Source of the DNA: Micromonospora_G sp044901685
GTDB taxonomy: Bacteria > Actinomycetota > Actinomycetes > Mycobacteriales > Micromonosporaceae
Direction: 5' to 3'
Assembly: GCF_044901685.1 (NCBI RefSeq)
Contig: NZ_JBJDPS010000023.1
Span: 1-64,000 of the forward strand
Length of the DNA stretch: 64,000 bases
Shown piece after piece: positions 42,601 through 51,296 of the stretch. A model generated the notes under the pieces. That model had not been told where the DNA came from and did no database searches. It saw only the letters and a program-made list of their open reading frames with translations. The first letter of the stretch is position 1; every line of letters begins with the position of its first letter. The translations under genes and the position numbers were made by a program.

Positions 42601-45465
42601 TCAGGAGCCGGGTTGCTCGCGCCGGTCGAGAACGTCGCCGGGCGACTCGGCGGGAATGGCCTCCCGGGTCGACCACGTACGCTGCGTCGGCGGTTCCACC
42701 GCCGAGAACCGCATCGAACCGGCGGCCAGGTCCGGGTGGTCCACCGCGAGCGCCACGGCCGCCGCCTCCTCCAGGGTCAGCTCGGCCCCCTCGGCATAGG
42801 CCGCGTCGAACGCCGCGTCGCCCAGCACGCCCCGCAACCCCGCCTGCTCCTCCAGCCAGTAGGGACCGAACATCCCGGGGGTGCTGCGCATCGCCGACCG
42901 GGTCGCCTGAGCCGCGCCGAACAACCGGGCGGAGGTGACCGGGTCACCGCCCCAGGCGCAGCGCACCGCGATCGCGTTGATCGTGTCGCAGGCCCGTCCG
43001 TGGAAGCCGTGTGCCATCCGGGACCGGAGCGCCACCACGAGATGGTCGTGCGCGGCGACCAGGTCACCCCGGGAGAGCGCCACCATGCCGAGCAGCATGT
43101 CGACCGATCGGCGGGCCCGCTCGGTCGGCCGGGCCGCCTCCACCGGCCGGGCCGCACCGAGCAGTTCGGCGGCCTCGTCCAGCTCGCAGCGGCGCCAGAG
43201 CAGCTCGGCCAGGCTGTAGACGGCGAAGAGCGCGTCGCCCGACACGTCGTTCTGGTGGGCCCAGGCGATCACCTCACGGCAGACCCGCTCGGCCTCGGCG
43301 AGCTGACCCATGTCGATCAACGGTGCGGCCCGGCCGGCGAGCACCCGGGCCTGTAGCCCGGCGTCGCCGGCCTGTCGCGCGGCCGACTCGGCCCGCTGGG
43401 AGAACCTCAGCTCCTCGGCGAACTCACCGTCCGCGCCGGCGTGCAGCGAATGCATGTGGTACGCCGCCGCCAGCTCCGCCTCGGGAATCCGCTCACCGGT
43501 CTCGGCGATCCGCCCGTAGAGCCGGAACAACCAGAGTCGCCCCTCCCGGGCCAGACCCCGCTCACGCCACCACTGGTCGAGCCCGCTGGCCAGCCGCAGC
43601 CCCTGCCGGGCGCTGCCGCCGGTGGCGGTCCAGCGCAGCGCGGCGCGCATCTCGTCGGCGAGCGGGTCGAGCGCGTACAGCGACAGGGTCACCGGTCGGT
43701 CGTCCGGACCGAGGTAGGCCCGTTCCAGCGCGTGCAGGGACCAGGCGACGTGCCGGTCCCGGGCACCCTGCTCCTCGCCCGCGTCCACCAGCCGCCGGGC
43801 GGCGTACGCGCGGATCGGGTCGAGCATCCGGTAGGTGCTGCCGGAGATGTTCGGCTCGACCTGGATCATCGACTTGTCGGCCAGCACCGAGAGCGGGTCG
43901 AGCGGGTCGTCGTCGAGCAGCCACTCCACGGTGGCCAGGTCCACCGGGCCGGAGAAGACGGCCAGCCAGCGCAGCAGCCGGGCGGCCCGGGGCCCCAGGG
44001 TCCGGTACGACCAGGTGACGGTCGCCTGCATGGTGTTGTGCCGTTGGGTGGCCGAGCGCTGGGCGGCACGGGCGGCGGCCACCGGGGCGACACCGAGCGC
44101 GGCGGCGGCCAGGTCGACCGTGTCGTGCTGGTTGGCCACCCAGCGGGGCACCTGCACGGTCGGCGGTTCGGGTTCGTCCCGTCCGGCGTCCAGCGCGCCG
44201 AGTACGTCGTCGAGCCGCCCGGCGAGCTGACTGGCCGAGAGGACCCGGAGCCGGGCCGCGGCCAGCTCGATCGCGAGCGGCAACCCGTCCAGCCGGGCCA
44301 CCACCCGTTCCAGGTCGGCCGCCTCGGCCGGGGTGGACCGGCGACCGCCCCGCGCCGCGACGGTACGGTCCAGCAGCAACGCGATCGCGTCGCTCGGTGC
44401 GCCGTTCGGCCCCGGGTCGACCGAGAGCGGTGGAATCCGCCACACCACCTCACCGGGCAGGCCGAGGGATTCTCGACTGGTGGCCAGCACCCGTACCCCG
44501 CTGCCGCCGGTGAGCAGTCGGGCGATGACCTCGGCGCAGGCGGCCGGCTGGGCGTCGCAGGTGTCGAGCAGGACCAGCATCCGCCGTGAGGCGGCGTATT
44601 CCACCAGGGTCTCGGCCATCGGCCGACCCGGCTCCGGACGCAGCCCGAGCACCGCGGCGATGGCAAACGCGACCAGCCCCGGGTCGGTGACCGCCGCGAT
44701 GTCGACAAACCAGACCCCGTCCGGGTACGTCTCCACGTCCGCCCCGGCCACCTCGACCGCGAGCCGGGTCTTGCCGGCGCCCCCGGCCCCCACCACGGTC
44801 ACCAGCCGGTGCTCGTTGACCAGCCGGTCCAACTCGGCCCGCTCGGCCCTGCGCCCCACGAACGAGGTGACCTGGGTCGGCAGATTGTGCGGTACGGCAT
44901 CGGCGGTACGCGGCCGGGGGAACTGCCGCTCCAGGCCCGGGGCGACGAGTTGGAACAGTCGCTCCCGGTCGTCGAAGCCACGCAGCCGGTGCAGCCCCAG
45001 GTCGAGCAGGGAGGCGCCGGGCGGCAGCGGTGCCGCGTGCCGGGCGGTGGCGCCGGAGCAGAGCACCTGCCCACCGTGCGCCGCCGCCGCGATCCGGGCC
45101 GCCCGGTGCACCTCGGCGCTGGCGTACTCCCCGGCGAGGGGCTCGGCGTGCCCGGTGTGCAGTCCCATCCGGACCCTCGGGGCGGCCTCGGGGGTCGGCC
45201 ACTCGTGGCTGGCCAGCGCGCGTTGGGCGGTCAGGCACGCGTCCAGCGCCGCGGCGGCGTCAGCGAACGCGATGAAAAACGAGTCACCTTCGGTGAACAG
45301 TTCGGTGCCGTCGCTCGCGGCCAGCGTCGATCGGAGGAGTCTTCGGTGCTCGCTGAGCACCGGTCGATAACCCGAACCGAGCATCTGGGCCAACCGGGTT
45401 GACCCCTCGATGTCGGTGAACATGAAAGTCACCAGCCCACTCGGCAGGTGGATCCGTACCGACAT
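42601..45465 (-). CDS. class III cyclase-domain/NB-ARC ATPase/TPR regulator
   Basis: 954 residues; ATG 45465 with GGAGG 8 bp upstream. Residues ~12-175 form a class III nucleotide cyclase domain: LVTFMFTDIEGSTRLAQMLG (metal Asp18) and GDSFFIAFADAAAALDACLT. In SAEVHRAARIAAAAHGGQVL the Asn of VNxAARI is His, so cyclase activity is doubtful. An NB-ARC/ATPase domain follows with Walker A GAGGAGKTRLA (~235), LDTCD and TSRESLGLPGE. The last ~350 residues are TPR-like. No LuxR DNA-binding domain is seen at either end. Members of this group are signal-sensing STAND proteins; target unknown. Confidence 0.85.
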   Translation of the reverse strand: MSVRIHLPSGLVTFMFTDIEGSTRLAQMLGSGYRPVLSEHRRLLRSTLAASDGTELFTEGDSFFIAFADAAAALDACLTAQRALASHEWPTPEAAPRVRMGLHTGHAEPLAGEYASAEVHRAARIAAAAHGGQVLCSGATARHAAPLPPGASLLDLGLHRLRGFDDRERLFQLVAPGLERQFPRPRTADAVPHNLPTQVTSFVGRRAERAELDRLVNEHRLVTVVGAGGAGKTRLAVEVAGADVETYPDGVWFVDIAAVTDPGLVAFAIAAVLGLRPEPGRPMAETLVEYAASRRMLVLLDTCDAQPAACAEVIARLLTGGSGVRVLATSRESLGLPGEVVWRIPPLSVDPGPNGAPSDAIALLLDRTVAARGGRRSTPAEAADLERVVARLDGLPLAIELAAARLRVLSASQLAGRLDDVLGALDAGRDEPEPPTVQVPRWVANQHDTVDLAAAALGVAPVAAARAAQRSATQRHNTMQATVTWSYRTLGPRAARLLRWLAVFSGPVDLATVEWLLDDDPLDPLSVLADKSMIQVEPNISGSTYRMLDPIRAYAARRLVDAGEEQGARDRHVAWSLHALERAYLGPDDRPVTLSLYALDPLADEMRAALRWTATGGSARQGLRLASGLDQWWRERGLAREGRLWLFRLYGRIAETGERIPEAELAAAYHMHSLHAGADGEFAEELRFSQRAESAARQAGDAGLQARVLAGRAAPLIDMGQLAEAERVCREVIAWAHQNDVSGDALFAVYSLAELLWRRCELDEAAELLGAARPVEAARPTERARRSVDMLLGMVALSRGDLVAAHDHLVVALRSRMAHGFHGRACDTINAIAVRCAWGGDPVTSARLFGAAQATRSAMRSTPGMFGPYWLEEQAGLRGVLGDAAFDAAYAEGAELTLEEAAAVALAVDHPDLAAGSMRFSAVEPPTQRTWSTREAIPAESPGDVLDRREQPGS

Positions 45466-45690
45466 GCGTGGAACCTCCGCCCCCTGGAAGTCGCGTTCAT
45501 GCTGCCGCATTTCGACGTCACAGCGCATCGTAGGAACGGACGGGGCGAGACGGCCCCAAGGTGCTAACCCGCTACGTGACCATGGAACAACGACTTAACG
45601 CATGCTTCCCGAGCATTTGGACGATCACGACAGACCACCTAATAGTGGCAGATCGGTCGGACGCCCTCCACGTTGGGCGGAGCCCGGTGC

Positions 45691-45909
45691 TCAGCAGCCG
45701 CAGGCACCACCACAGCAACCGCCACCGGCCGGGCTGACCGGACCGCCCGACGCCGATCCCCCGCGCCCGGTCACCGAGACCGCCGATAGCAGTTTCACCG
45801 TGTCGTCGTGCCCCTGCGGGCAGGAGGCGGGCGCGGACGCCTCGGCCATCGGTCGATTGATCTCGAAAGTGTCGCCGCACGCGCGGCAGCGGAACTCGTA
45901 CCGGGGCAT
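45691..45909 (-). CDS. FmdB-type zinc-ribbon protein
   Basis: 72 residues, ATG at 45909 with no ribosome-binding site and TACCCT 6 bases upstream, fitting a leaderless transcript. MPRYEFRCRACGDTFEINRP has the first knuckle CxxC; CPQGHD supplies the second. The usual second CxxC is reduced here to one Cys plus a Cys-rich end, GGCCGGACGC, so metal geometry may differ. Family regulatory proteins are poorly characterised. Divergent to the lytic transglycosylase with 56 bp between starts. Confidence 0.82.
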   Translation of the reverse strand: MPRYEFRCRACGDTFEINRPMAEASAPASCPQGHDDTVKLLSAVSVTGRGGSASGGPVSPAGGGCCGGACGC

Positions 45910-45930
45910 GCCAACAGGGTACGACCGCGC

Positions 45931-45958
45931 CTGACGTTTTTCCCCGGATGGGTAATAC
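45931..45958 (+). promoter_or_regulatory. promoter of the lytic transglycosylase gene, leaderless
   Basis: CTGACG (45931-45936) and TAATAC (45953-45958) are separated by 16 bp; transcription should start near 45965, at the GTG 45966. This decides the start codon for the following gene. Confidence 0.6.
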
Positions 45959-45965
45959 TCGACGC

Positions 45966-47516
45966 GTGGCGGACCGGGAGGGGCGCGTGGTGAACGGGGC
46001 GGACGGTACGACGGCTCGGCAGCTCCGGCCAGCCGCGCCAGCATTGGACGGACCACTCGACGGGCCGCTCGCCAGCTCCGGTGCCGCGCCCGGCCCCGAC
46101 GGGCCACGTCCGGTCTCCGGGCCCACACCCGTCCGCGACGGGCAGGTCACCCGTTCGGCGGCCGCACCGGCGTTCGACACCCCGCTAGCCAATTCCGGCG
46201 CCGCTCCCGAGGCGGGCTCCACCGCCGCCGCGACCGCGCCGACGCCCGCCGTGCCGGCCCAGAGAACAACTCCTGAACTGACGACGAAAACTCCGGACGG
46301 CACCGAGGCGGCTCCTGACGCGACGGAGACCAGCCCGGCCGAAACCGAGCAGACCCCGGACAAGGCCGACGCGACCCCCGGCGGAACGACCACCAGCCCG
46401 GACGGGACCGAGCAGACCCCGGACAAGGCCGACGCGACCCCCGACGGGACGACGACCAGCCCGGACGGGACGGGGACGAGCCCGGACGGGACGGGGACGA
46501 GCCCGGACGGGACGGGGACGAGCCCGGACGGGTCGGGGACGAGCCCGGACGGGTCGGGCGAGTCGGCCCCGGCGAACCGGGGCCGACGCAGCCGGGTGCC
46601 GTTCGCGCACGCCCTGCGCCGGGTTCCGCCGGTCCGTCAGCTACCCGCCCGGTCGGCCCGAGCGGTCCGCACCTGGTCCAGGGGAGGCAGCGGGCGGCTC
46701 GTGCTGCCCGCGATGTTCATCCTGGTGCTGGTCGCGGCGGCCGGACTGGCCGGCGGAGTGCTGATCCCGGCGACGGCGCACACCCCGCCCTCGCGTGCCG
46801 GCGCCGGCGATCCGTCGGGCGTCGACCTCGGCACCGCCGCCCCGAACCTGCCGGGCGGATCGGCCGCACCCTCCGGAGCCGGCCTGCCGCCGACCGGGCT
46901 GCCGGGCACCGGACCCACCGGTACGGCACCGGCGCCGACCGCTCGCCCGGCGGACGTACTGACCGGCTGGGCGCAGCAGACCTCGACCCGTACCGGCATC
47001 CCGCCGGTCGCCATGCAGGCGTACGGCTACGCCGAGCTGGTGTTGGCGCAGACGACCCCGGCCTGCAAGCTGACCTGGACCACGCTGGCCGCGATCGGGT
47101 ACGTCGAGTCGAGGCACGGCAGCGCGAACCAGAACACGGTCGACGCCAAGGGTGTCTCCACCCCCGGCATCATCGGCGATCCGCTGGACGGCAACGGCGG
47201 CCGGATGCGGATCATGGACACCGACGACGGCCGGCTCGACGGGGACCTCACCTACGACCGGGCGGTCGGGCCGATGCAGTTCATCCCCACCACCTGGCAG
47301 GAGAACGGGGCCGACGCCGACAACGACGGCGTGAAGAACCCTCAGGATCTCGATGACGCCGCACTTGCGGCCGGTAACTATCTGTGCAAGGGCAGCCGCA
47401 ACCTCTCCGTCGCCGAGGACTGGTGGAACGCCATCCTCTCCTACAACGACGTGCGGGTTTACGCTCAGGACGTGTTCAACAAGGCCAACGAGTACGGCGC
47501 CAACAGCCGAGCGTAG
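45966..47516 (+). CDS. membrane-anchored lytic murein transglycosylase
   Basis: 516 residues, GTG 45966 predicted leaderless; GTGs at 45987/45990 with a GGGAGGGG site are the alternative. The N-terminal ~200 residues are Ala/Pro/Thr-rich with 21-bp-encoded SPDGTGT repeats, then one membrane helix (LVLPAMFILVLVAAAGLAGG), another linker, and the SLT_2-type lytic transglycosylase from ~320: AAIGYVESRHGSANQNTVDA with the catalytic Glu, GPMQFIPTTWQENGADAD and YNDVRVYAQDVFNKANEYG. It would cleave peptidoglycan glycan strands outside the membrane. Confidence 0.9.
   Translation: MADREGRVVNGADGTTARQLRPAAPALDGPLDGPLASSGAAPGPDGPRPVSGPTPVRDGQVTRSAAAPAFDTPLANSGAAPEAGSTAAATAPTPAVPAQRTTPELTTKTPDGTEAAPDATETSPAETEQTPDKADATPGGTTTSPDGTEQTPDKADATPDGTTTSPDGTGTSPDGTGTSPDGTGTSPDGSGTSPDGSGESAPANRGRRSRVPFAHALRRVPPVRQLPARSARAVRTWSRGGSGRLVLPAMFILVLVAAAGLAGGVLIPATAHTPPSRAGAGDPSGVDLGTAAPNLPGGSAAPSGAGLPPTGLPGTGPTGTAPAPTARPADVLTGWAQQTSTRTGIPPVAMQAYGYAELVLAQTTPACKLTWTTLAAIGYVESRHGSANQNTVDAKGVSTPGIIGDPLDGNGGRMRIMDTDDGRLDGDLTYDRAVGPMQFIPTTWQENGADADNDGVKNPQDLDDAALAAGNYLCKGSRNLSVAEDWWNAILSYNDVRVYAQDVFNKANEYGANSRA
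46458..46562. repeat. 21-bp tandem repeat x5 coding SPDG(T/S)GT
   Basis: Units start at 46458, 46479, 46500, 46521 and 46542, each near AGCCCGGACGGGACGGGG. They code the spacer between cytosolic arm and membrane helix; a further upstream duplication repeats a longer EQTPDKADATP segment. Confidence 0.9.
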
Positions 47517-47596
47517 TCTGGACGTAGCGTAATGGCCCACGTACATTGAAGAATTGGCCACTTTCGCCGGACTGCGGTTAGCGGCAAGCTGTACTG

Positions 47597-48631
47597 GTGA
47601 TGGTGCGCGAGTGGGATCCCCGGACCGCGTCGTCGGCCGAGATCGAGTCGTTGCTGGACACTGTCAACGCGGCCTTCGCGGCGGACCTCCCGGCCGATCC
47701 CCAGTGGCGGAACAGCTCGCTCCGGGAGTATCTGGCCGAGGTGATGCCGGGCGAGCGGCGGATCTCCTGGATCGCCCAGGAGGAGACCGCCGACGGCACC
47801 CCGGGCCGGATCATGGGACACGTTCACGTCCTGCTACTCGGCGACATCGGCGTGATCGACGTGCTCGTTCATCCTGAACAGCGCCGGCAGGGGCTGGGGC
47901 GGAAGTTGATCGCCAAGGCCGCCCGACGCACCTATCAGGAGGGTTTCTCCCTCATCGGGGTGGAGGTCATCGGCGACACTCCGGCGATCGGCTTCTTCGA
48001 GGCGCTCGGCTTCGCCCGGGAGTATGTCGAGACCCGCAGCGTGCTACGCCTGTCCACGGTGGACTGGGTGACCCTGGAGGAGATGGCGCGCGGGATCAGC
48101 TCCGGCTACCGGCTGGAGTTCTTCCCCGGCGGCCCGCCGGACGAGATGCTCGACGCGTACGCGCGGGCCAAGGCCGAGATCCGCGACATCGACGACGGCG
48201 ACCTCGATCTGCGGCCGAGTTCGTACGATCCGCAGCGGCTGCGGGACAGCCTGAGCTGCCTGCACCGCCGGGGCATGAAGCCCTACATCGTGCTGGCCGT
48301 GCACGAGCGCAGCGGCGAGGTGGCCGGCCTGACCGAGGTGGTGGTGCCGGCCCAGCACCCGACCCGGGCCGACCAGTACGACACCATCGTGGTCCGGGAC
48401 CACCGGGGCTACGGCATCGACCGGGCGATGAAGGCCCGGATGCTCTTCGAGCTGCGCGCCGCCGAGCCCGACCTGGCCGAGGTGCAGACCTGGAACGCGC
48501 AGGCGAACGAGCCGATGCTCAAGGTCAACGCGGAGCTGGGGTTCCGGGCCGAGCGAGACTGGTGCGAGTACGGCGTGAACGTGGCCGAACTGGTGCACCG
48601 GCTCGACGCCACCGGCGTCACCGCCCCCTGA
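47597..48631 (+). CDS. tandem GNAT acetyltransferase (mycothiol-synthase-like)
   Basis: 344 residues, GTG start. Two GNAT domains: the first with the acetyl-CoA motif VHPEQRRQGLGRKLIAKAAR at ~95-115, the second with VVRDHRGYGIDRAMKARMLF at ~270. Tandem GNATs of this size include MshD, which acetylates the amine of Cys-GlcN-Ins to make mycothiol, but key MshD residues cannot be verified by eye, so the substrate is uncertain. The convergent hemB gene ends 24 bp away, with a palindrome across both stops. Confidence 0.78.
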   Translation: MMVREWDPRTASSAEIESLLDTVNAAFAADLPADPQWRNSSLREYLAEVMPGERRISWIAQEETADGTPGRIMGHVHVLLLGDIGVIDVLVHPEQRRQGLGRKLIAKAARRTYQEGFSLIGVEVIGDTPAIGFFEALGFAREYVETRSVLRLSTVDWVTLEEMARGISSGYRLEFFPGGPPDEMLDAYARAKAEIRDIDDGDLDLRPSSYDPQRLRDSLSCLHRRGMKPYIVLAVHERSGEVAGLTEVVVPAQHPTRADQYDTIVVRDHRGYGIDRAMKARMLFELRAAEPDLAEVQTWNAQANEPMLKVNAELGFRAERDWCEYGVNVAELVHRLDATGVTAP

Positions 48632-48658
48632 CCCGGCGGGCGGCGACGCCCCGGGTCA
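48629..48658. terminator. bidirectional terminator formed by both stop codons
   Basis: TGACCCGG (48629-48636) is complementary to CCGGGTCA (48651-48658); the first TGA is the GNAT stop, and the last TCA is the hemB stop on the other strand. Stem 8 bp, loop 14. Confidence 0.6.
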
Positions 48659-49642
48659 GTGGCCCTCGCGGCGCAGCAGCTCCGCCGCCTCGACGGCCCA
48701 GTAGGTGAGGATGACCTGGGCCCCGGCACGCCGGATCGAGGTGAGCGTCTCCAGAATCGCCCGCTCCCGCTCCACCCAGCCGTTCGCCGCGGCGGCCTCG
48801 ACCATCGCGTACTCGCCGGAGACCTGGTAGGCGGCGACCGGGACGTCGACCGTGGCGCGGACCGCGGCGAGCACGTCGAGATACGGCAGCGCCGGCTTGA
48901 CCATCACCAGGTCGGCGCCCTCGGCGATGTCCAGCTCGACCTCGCGCAGCGACTCGCGCAGGTTGCCCGGGTCCTGCTGGTAGGTCTTCCGGTCGCCCTG
49001 GAGCGGTGACTCGACCGCGTCCCGGAACGGGCCGTAGAACGCCGAGGCGTACTTCGCCGCGTACGCGAGGATCGAGGTTTCGGTGTAGCCGGCGTCGTCG
49101 AGCGCCTTGCGGATCACGCCGACCTGGCCGTCCATCATCCCGGACGGGCCGACCATGTGCGCCCCGGCGGCGGCCTGGGCCACCCCCATCTCGGCGTACG
49201 CGGCCAGGGTGGCGTCGTTGTCCACGCCGCCGTCCGGGCCGAGCAGGCCGCAGTGCCCGTGCGAGGTGAACTCGTCCAGGCAGAGGTCGCTCATCAGCAC
49301 CGTGCTGTCGCCCAGCTCGGCGGCGAGGTCACGGAGGGCCATGTTGAGGATGCCGTCCGGGTCGAGCCCGCCGGAGCCCCGCTCGTCCCGGGTCTCCGGC
49401 ACGCCGAAGAGCATGATGCCGCCCACCCCGGCCCGGACCGCCTCGACCGCCGCTTTGCGCAGCGAGTCCCGCGAGTGCTGGAGCACCCCGGGCAGGGTGC
49501 CGATCGGGCGGGGCTCGGTCAACCCCTCCTTGACGAACATCGGCAGCACCAGGTCGGCCGGGGCCACCCGGGTCTCGGTCACCAGCCGACGGATCGCCGG
49601 CGTACGCCGCAGCCGGCGCGGCCGGATGTCCGGGTAAGACAT
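48656..49642 (-). CDS. hemB: delta-aminolevulinic acid dehydratase (porphobilinogen synthase)
   Basis: 328 residues; ATG with GGGAGGAACC upstream. TIM barrel enzyme of tetrapyrrole synthesis that joins two 5-aminolevulinates to porphobilinogen. Schiff-base lysines Lys197 (YAAKYASAFYGPF) and Lys249 (LVMVKPALPYLDV) are present. The metal loop is CLDEFTSHGHCG (Cys121, Cys131), a Cys-rich Zn type rather than the Asp-rich Mg type. It ends the block that begins with rex. Confidence 0.95.
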   Translation of the reverse strand: MSYPDIRPRRLRRTPAIRRLVTETRVAPADLVLPMFVKEGLTEPRPIGTLPGVLQHSRDSLRKAAVEAVRAGVGGIMLFGVPETRDERGSGGLDPDGILNMALRDLAAELGDSTVLMSDLCLDEFTSHGHCGLLGPDGGVDNDATLAAYAEMGVAQAAAGAHMVGPSGMMDGQVGVIRKALDDAGYTETSILAYAAKYASAFYGPFRDAVESPLQGDRKTYQQDPGNLRESLREVELDIAEGADLVMVKPALPYLDVLAAVRATVDVPVAAYQVSGEYAMVEAAAANGWVERERAILETLTSIRRAGAQVILTYWAVEAAELLRREGH

Positions 49643-49654
49643 GGTTCCTCCCAC

Positions 49655-49673
49655 GACCCGTGGCTCACGGGTC
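49655..49673 (-). promoter_or_regulatory. hairpin in the hemB leader
   Basis: GACCCGTG and CACGGGTC form a perfect 8-bp stem with a 3-base loop, 12 bases upstream of the hemB ATG and just before its ribosome-binding site. It could slow translation or end readthrough from hemD. Confidence 0.5.
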
Positions 49674-49715
49674 ACCACTCCAGGCTACGACCGCCGCCCG
49701 GATCCCATCACTCGG

Positions 49716-51296
49716 TCAGCGGAACCGCAGCGCGGTCGGCCCCTGCACCTTCGAGCCACGGCGCTGCTTGGCCGGCATCGCGGCCAGCTTCTCGCGCAGC
49801 TCGACGGCGTACGAGGCGAGCGCCTCCACCAGGTCGGGCACCGAGGCGTTGGTCGGCTGGGCGTCCACCCGCAGGCCGAACTCGGTCGCCGTCTCGGCCG
49901 TCTTCGGTCCGATCACCGCCACCACGGTACGGGGGTGCGGCTTGCCCGCGATACCCACCAGATTGCGCACCGTCGATGAGGAGGTGAACAGGACCGCGTC
50001 GAACCCGCCCGACTTGATCGCGTCCCGGATCTCGGCCGGCGGCGGCGCCGCTCGGACGGTCCGATAGGCGGTCACGTCGTCGACCTCCCAGCCGCGCTCG
50101 GTGAGCCCGGCCGCGAGCGTCTCGGTGGCGATGTCGGCGCGCGGCAGCAGCACCCGGCCGACCGGGTCGAGGATCTCGTCGTGCGGCGAGAACTCGGCCA
50201 GCAGTCCCTCCGAGGACTGGTCCCCGGCCGGGACCAGCTCGGGCTGGATGCCGAAGGCACGGACCGCGTCGGCGGTCGCCTCGCCGATACAGGCGATCTT
50301 GACGCCGCCGAAGTGGCGGGCGTCCAGGCCGTGCTCGGCGAACTTCTCCCAGACCGCGCGTACGGCGTTGACCGAGGTGAAGATCACCCAGGCGTACCTG
50401 CCGTCGACCAGGCCCTTGACCGCCCGCTCCATCTGGGCCGGGGTACGCGGCGGCTCGACCGCGATGGTCGGCACCTCGCACGGGATCGCCCCGTACGCGC
50501 GCAGCCGGGCGCTCATCACACCGGCCTGCTCCTTGGTCCGCGGCACCAGCACCTTCCAGCCGTACAGCGGGCGGTTCTCCCACCAGCTCAACTTGTCCCG
50601 CTGGCTGACCCCGGCGCCCAGGGTGAGCACGACCCGCCCGGTGAAGCCGAGCGCGGCGGCGACAAAGCTGTCCACGGTCGAGGTGGTGGTGTACTGCGTC
50701 TCGCCGGTGCCGTCGCCGGTCACCCCGACCGGGGTGGTGCCGTCGACGCCGACCGCGAGCAGTCCGTCCCGGATCGCCGCGAGGTCACCGGCGTCCACGG
50801 CGAGCGCCAGCGAACCCCGGTTGATCGCCCCGGCGAGCGCCTCGAAGTCGAGCGCGGTGACGTCGTCGACGTCGGCGGCGGTGCGTACGCCCGGCAGCGG
50901 GACCCCGGCGTAGCTGGCCACGCCCTCGGCCTGGCCGATGCCCGGAACCACCTCGAAGTGCACCGCGGTACGGACGACCGCCTGCACCTCCTTGACCACC
51001 GAGTCGTGGCCGAACGGGTCACCGGCGACGAGGTGTACCGCCGACAGGCCCGAGCGGGCCGCGGAGATCAACACCTTTGCGACGTCCCCGGGAGCGCCCT
51101 CGGCCGGGCTGAACTGGGCGTCCTCCTTGGCCTCGGCGCGCAGGACGTCGAGCAGGGACTCGGGGACTCCCCGGTCGAAGATGACCTGATCGGCCTCGAC
51201 CAGCGCGTCGTGCGCCCGGCGGGTCAGCAGACCCGGGTCGCCGGGACCGGCCCCGACGAACGCGATGTGGCCTGCGGGCTTACGGGTGCGGATCAT
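49716..51296 (-). CDS. hemD: uroporphyrinogen-III methyltransferase-like/uroporphyrinogen-III synthase fusion
   Basis: 526 residues; ATG overlaps the hemC stop by ATGA. Residues ~8-240 are a SUMT-type (tetrapyrrole methylase) domain: IAFVGAGPGDPGLLTRRAHD, then GDPFGHDSVV where classical SUMT has GDPFVFGRG, so its methylase may be weak. Residues ~255-490 form uroporphyrinogen-III synthase (WKVLVPRTKEQAGVMSARLR; FTSVNAVRAVWEKFAEH). Such fusions are the normal hemD of actinobacteria. It closes the linear tetrapyrrole made by HemC. Confidence 0.93.
   Translation of the reverse strand: MIRTRKPAGHIAFVGAGPGDPGLLTRRAHDALVEADQVIFDRGVPESLLDVLRAEAKEDAQFSPAEGAPGDVAKVLISAARSGLSAVHLVAGDPFGHDSVVKEVQAVVRTAVHFEVVPGIGQAEGVASYAGVPLPGVRTAADVDDVTALDFEALAGAINRGSLALAVDAGDLAAIRDGLLAVGVDGTTPVGVTGDGTGETQYTTTSTVDSFVAAALGFTGRVVLTLGAGVSQRDKLSWWENRPLYGWKVLVPRTKEQAGVMSARLRAYGAIPCEVPTIAVEPPRTPAQMERAVKGLVDGRYAWVIFTSVNAVRAVWEKFAEHGLDARHFGGVKIACIGEATADAVRAFGIQPELVPAGDQSSEGLLAEFSPHDEILDPVGRVLLPRADIATETLAAGLTERGWEVDDVTAYRTVRAAPPPAEIRDAIKSGGFDAVLFTSSSTVRNLVGIAGKPHPRTVVAVIGPKTAETATEFGLRVDAQPTNASVPDLVEALASYAVELREKLAAMPAKQRRGSKVQGPTALRFR

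Noticed and set aside
45580..45735. 51-codon plus-strand ORF before fmdB
   Set aside because: It lies opposite the fmdB 3' end with no ribosome-binding site and His/Arg-rich composition.
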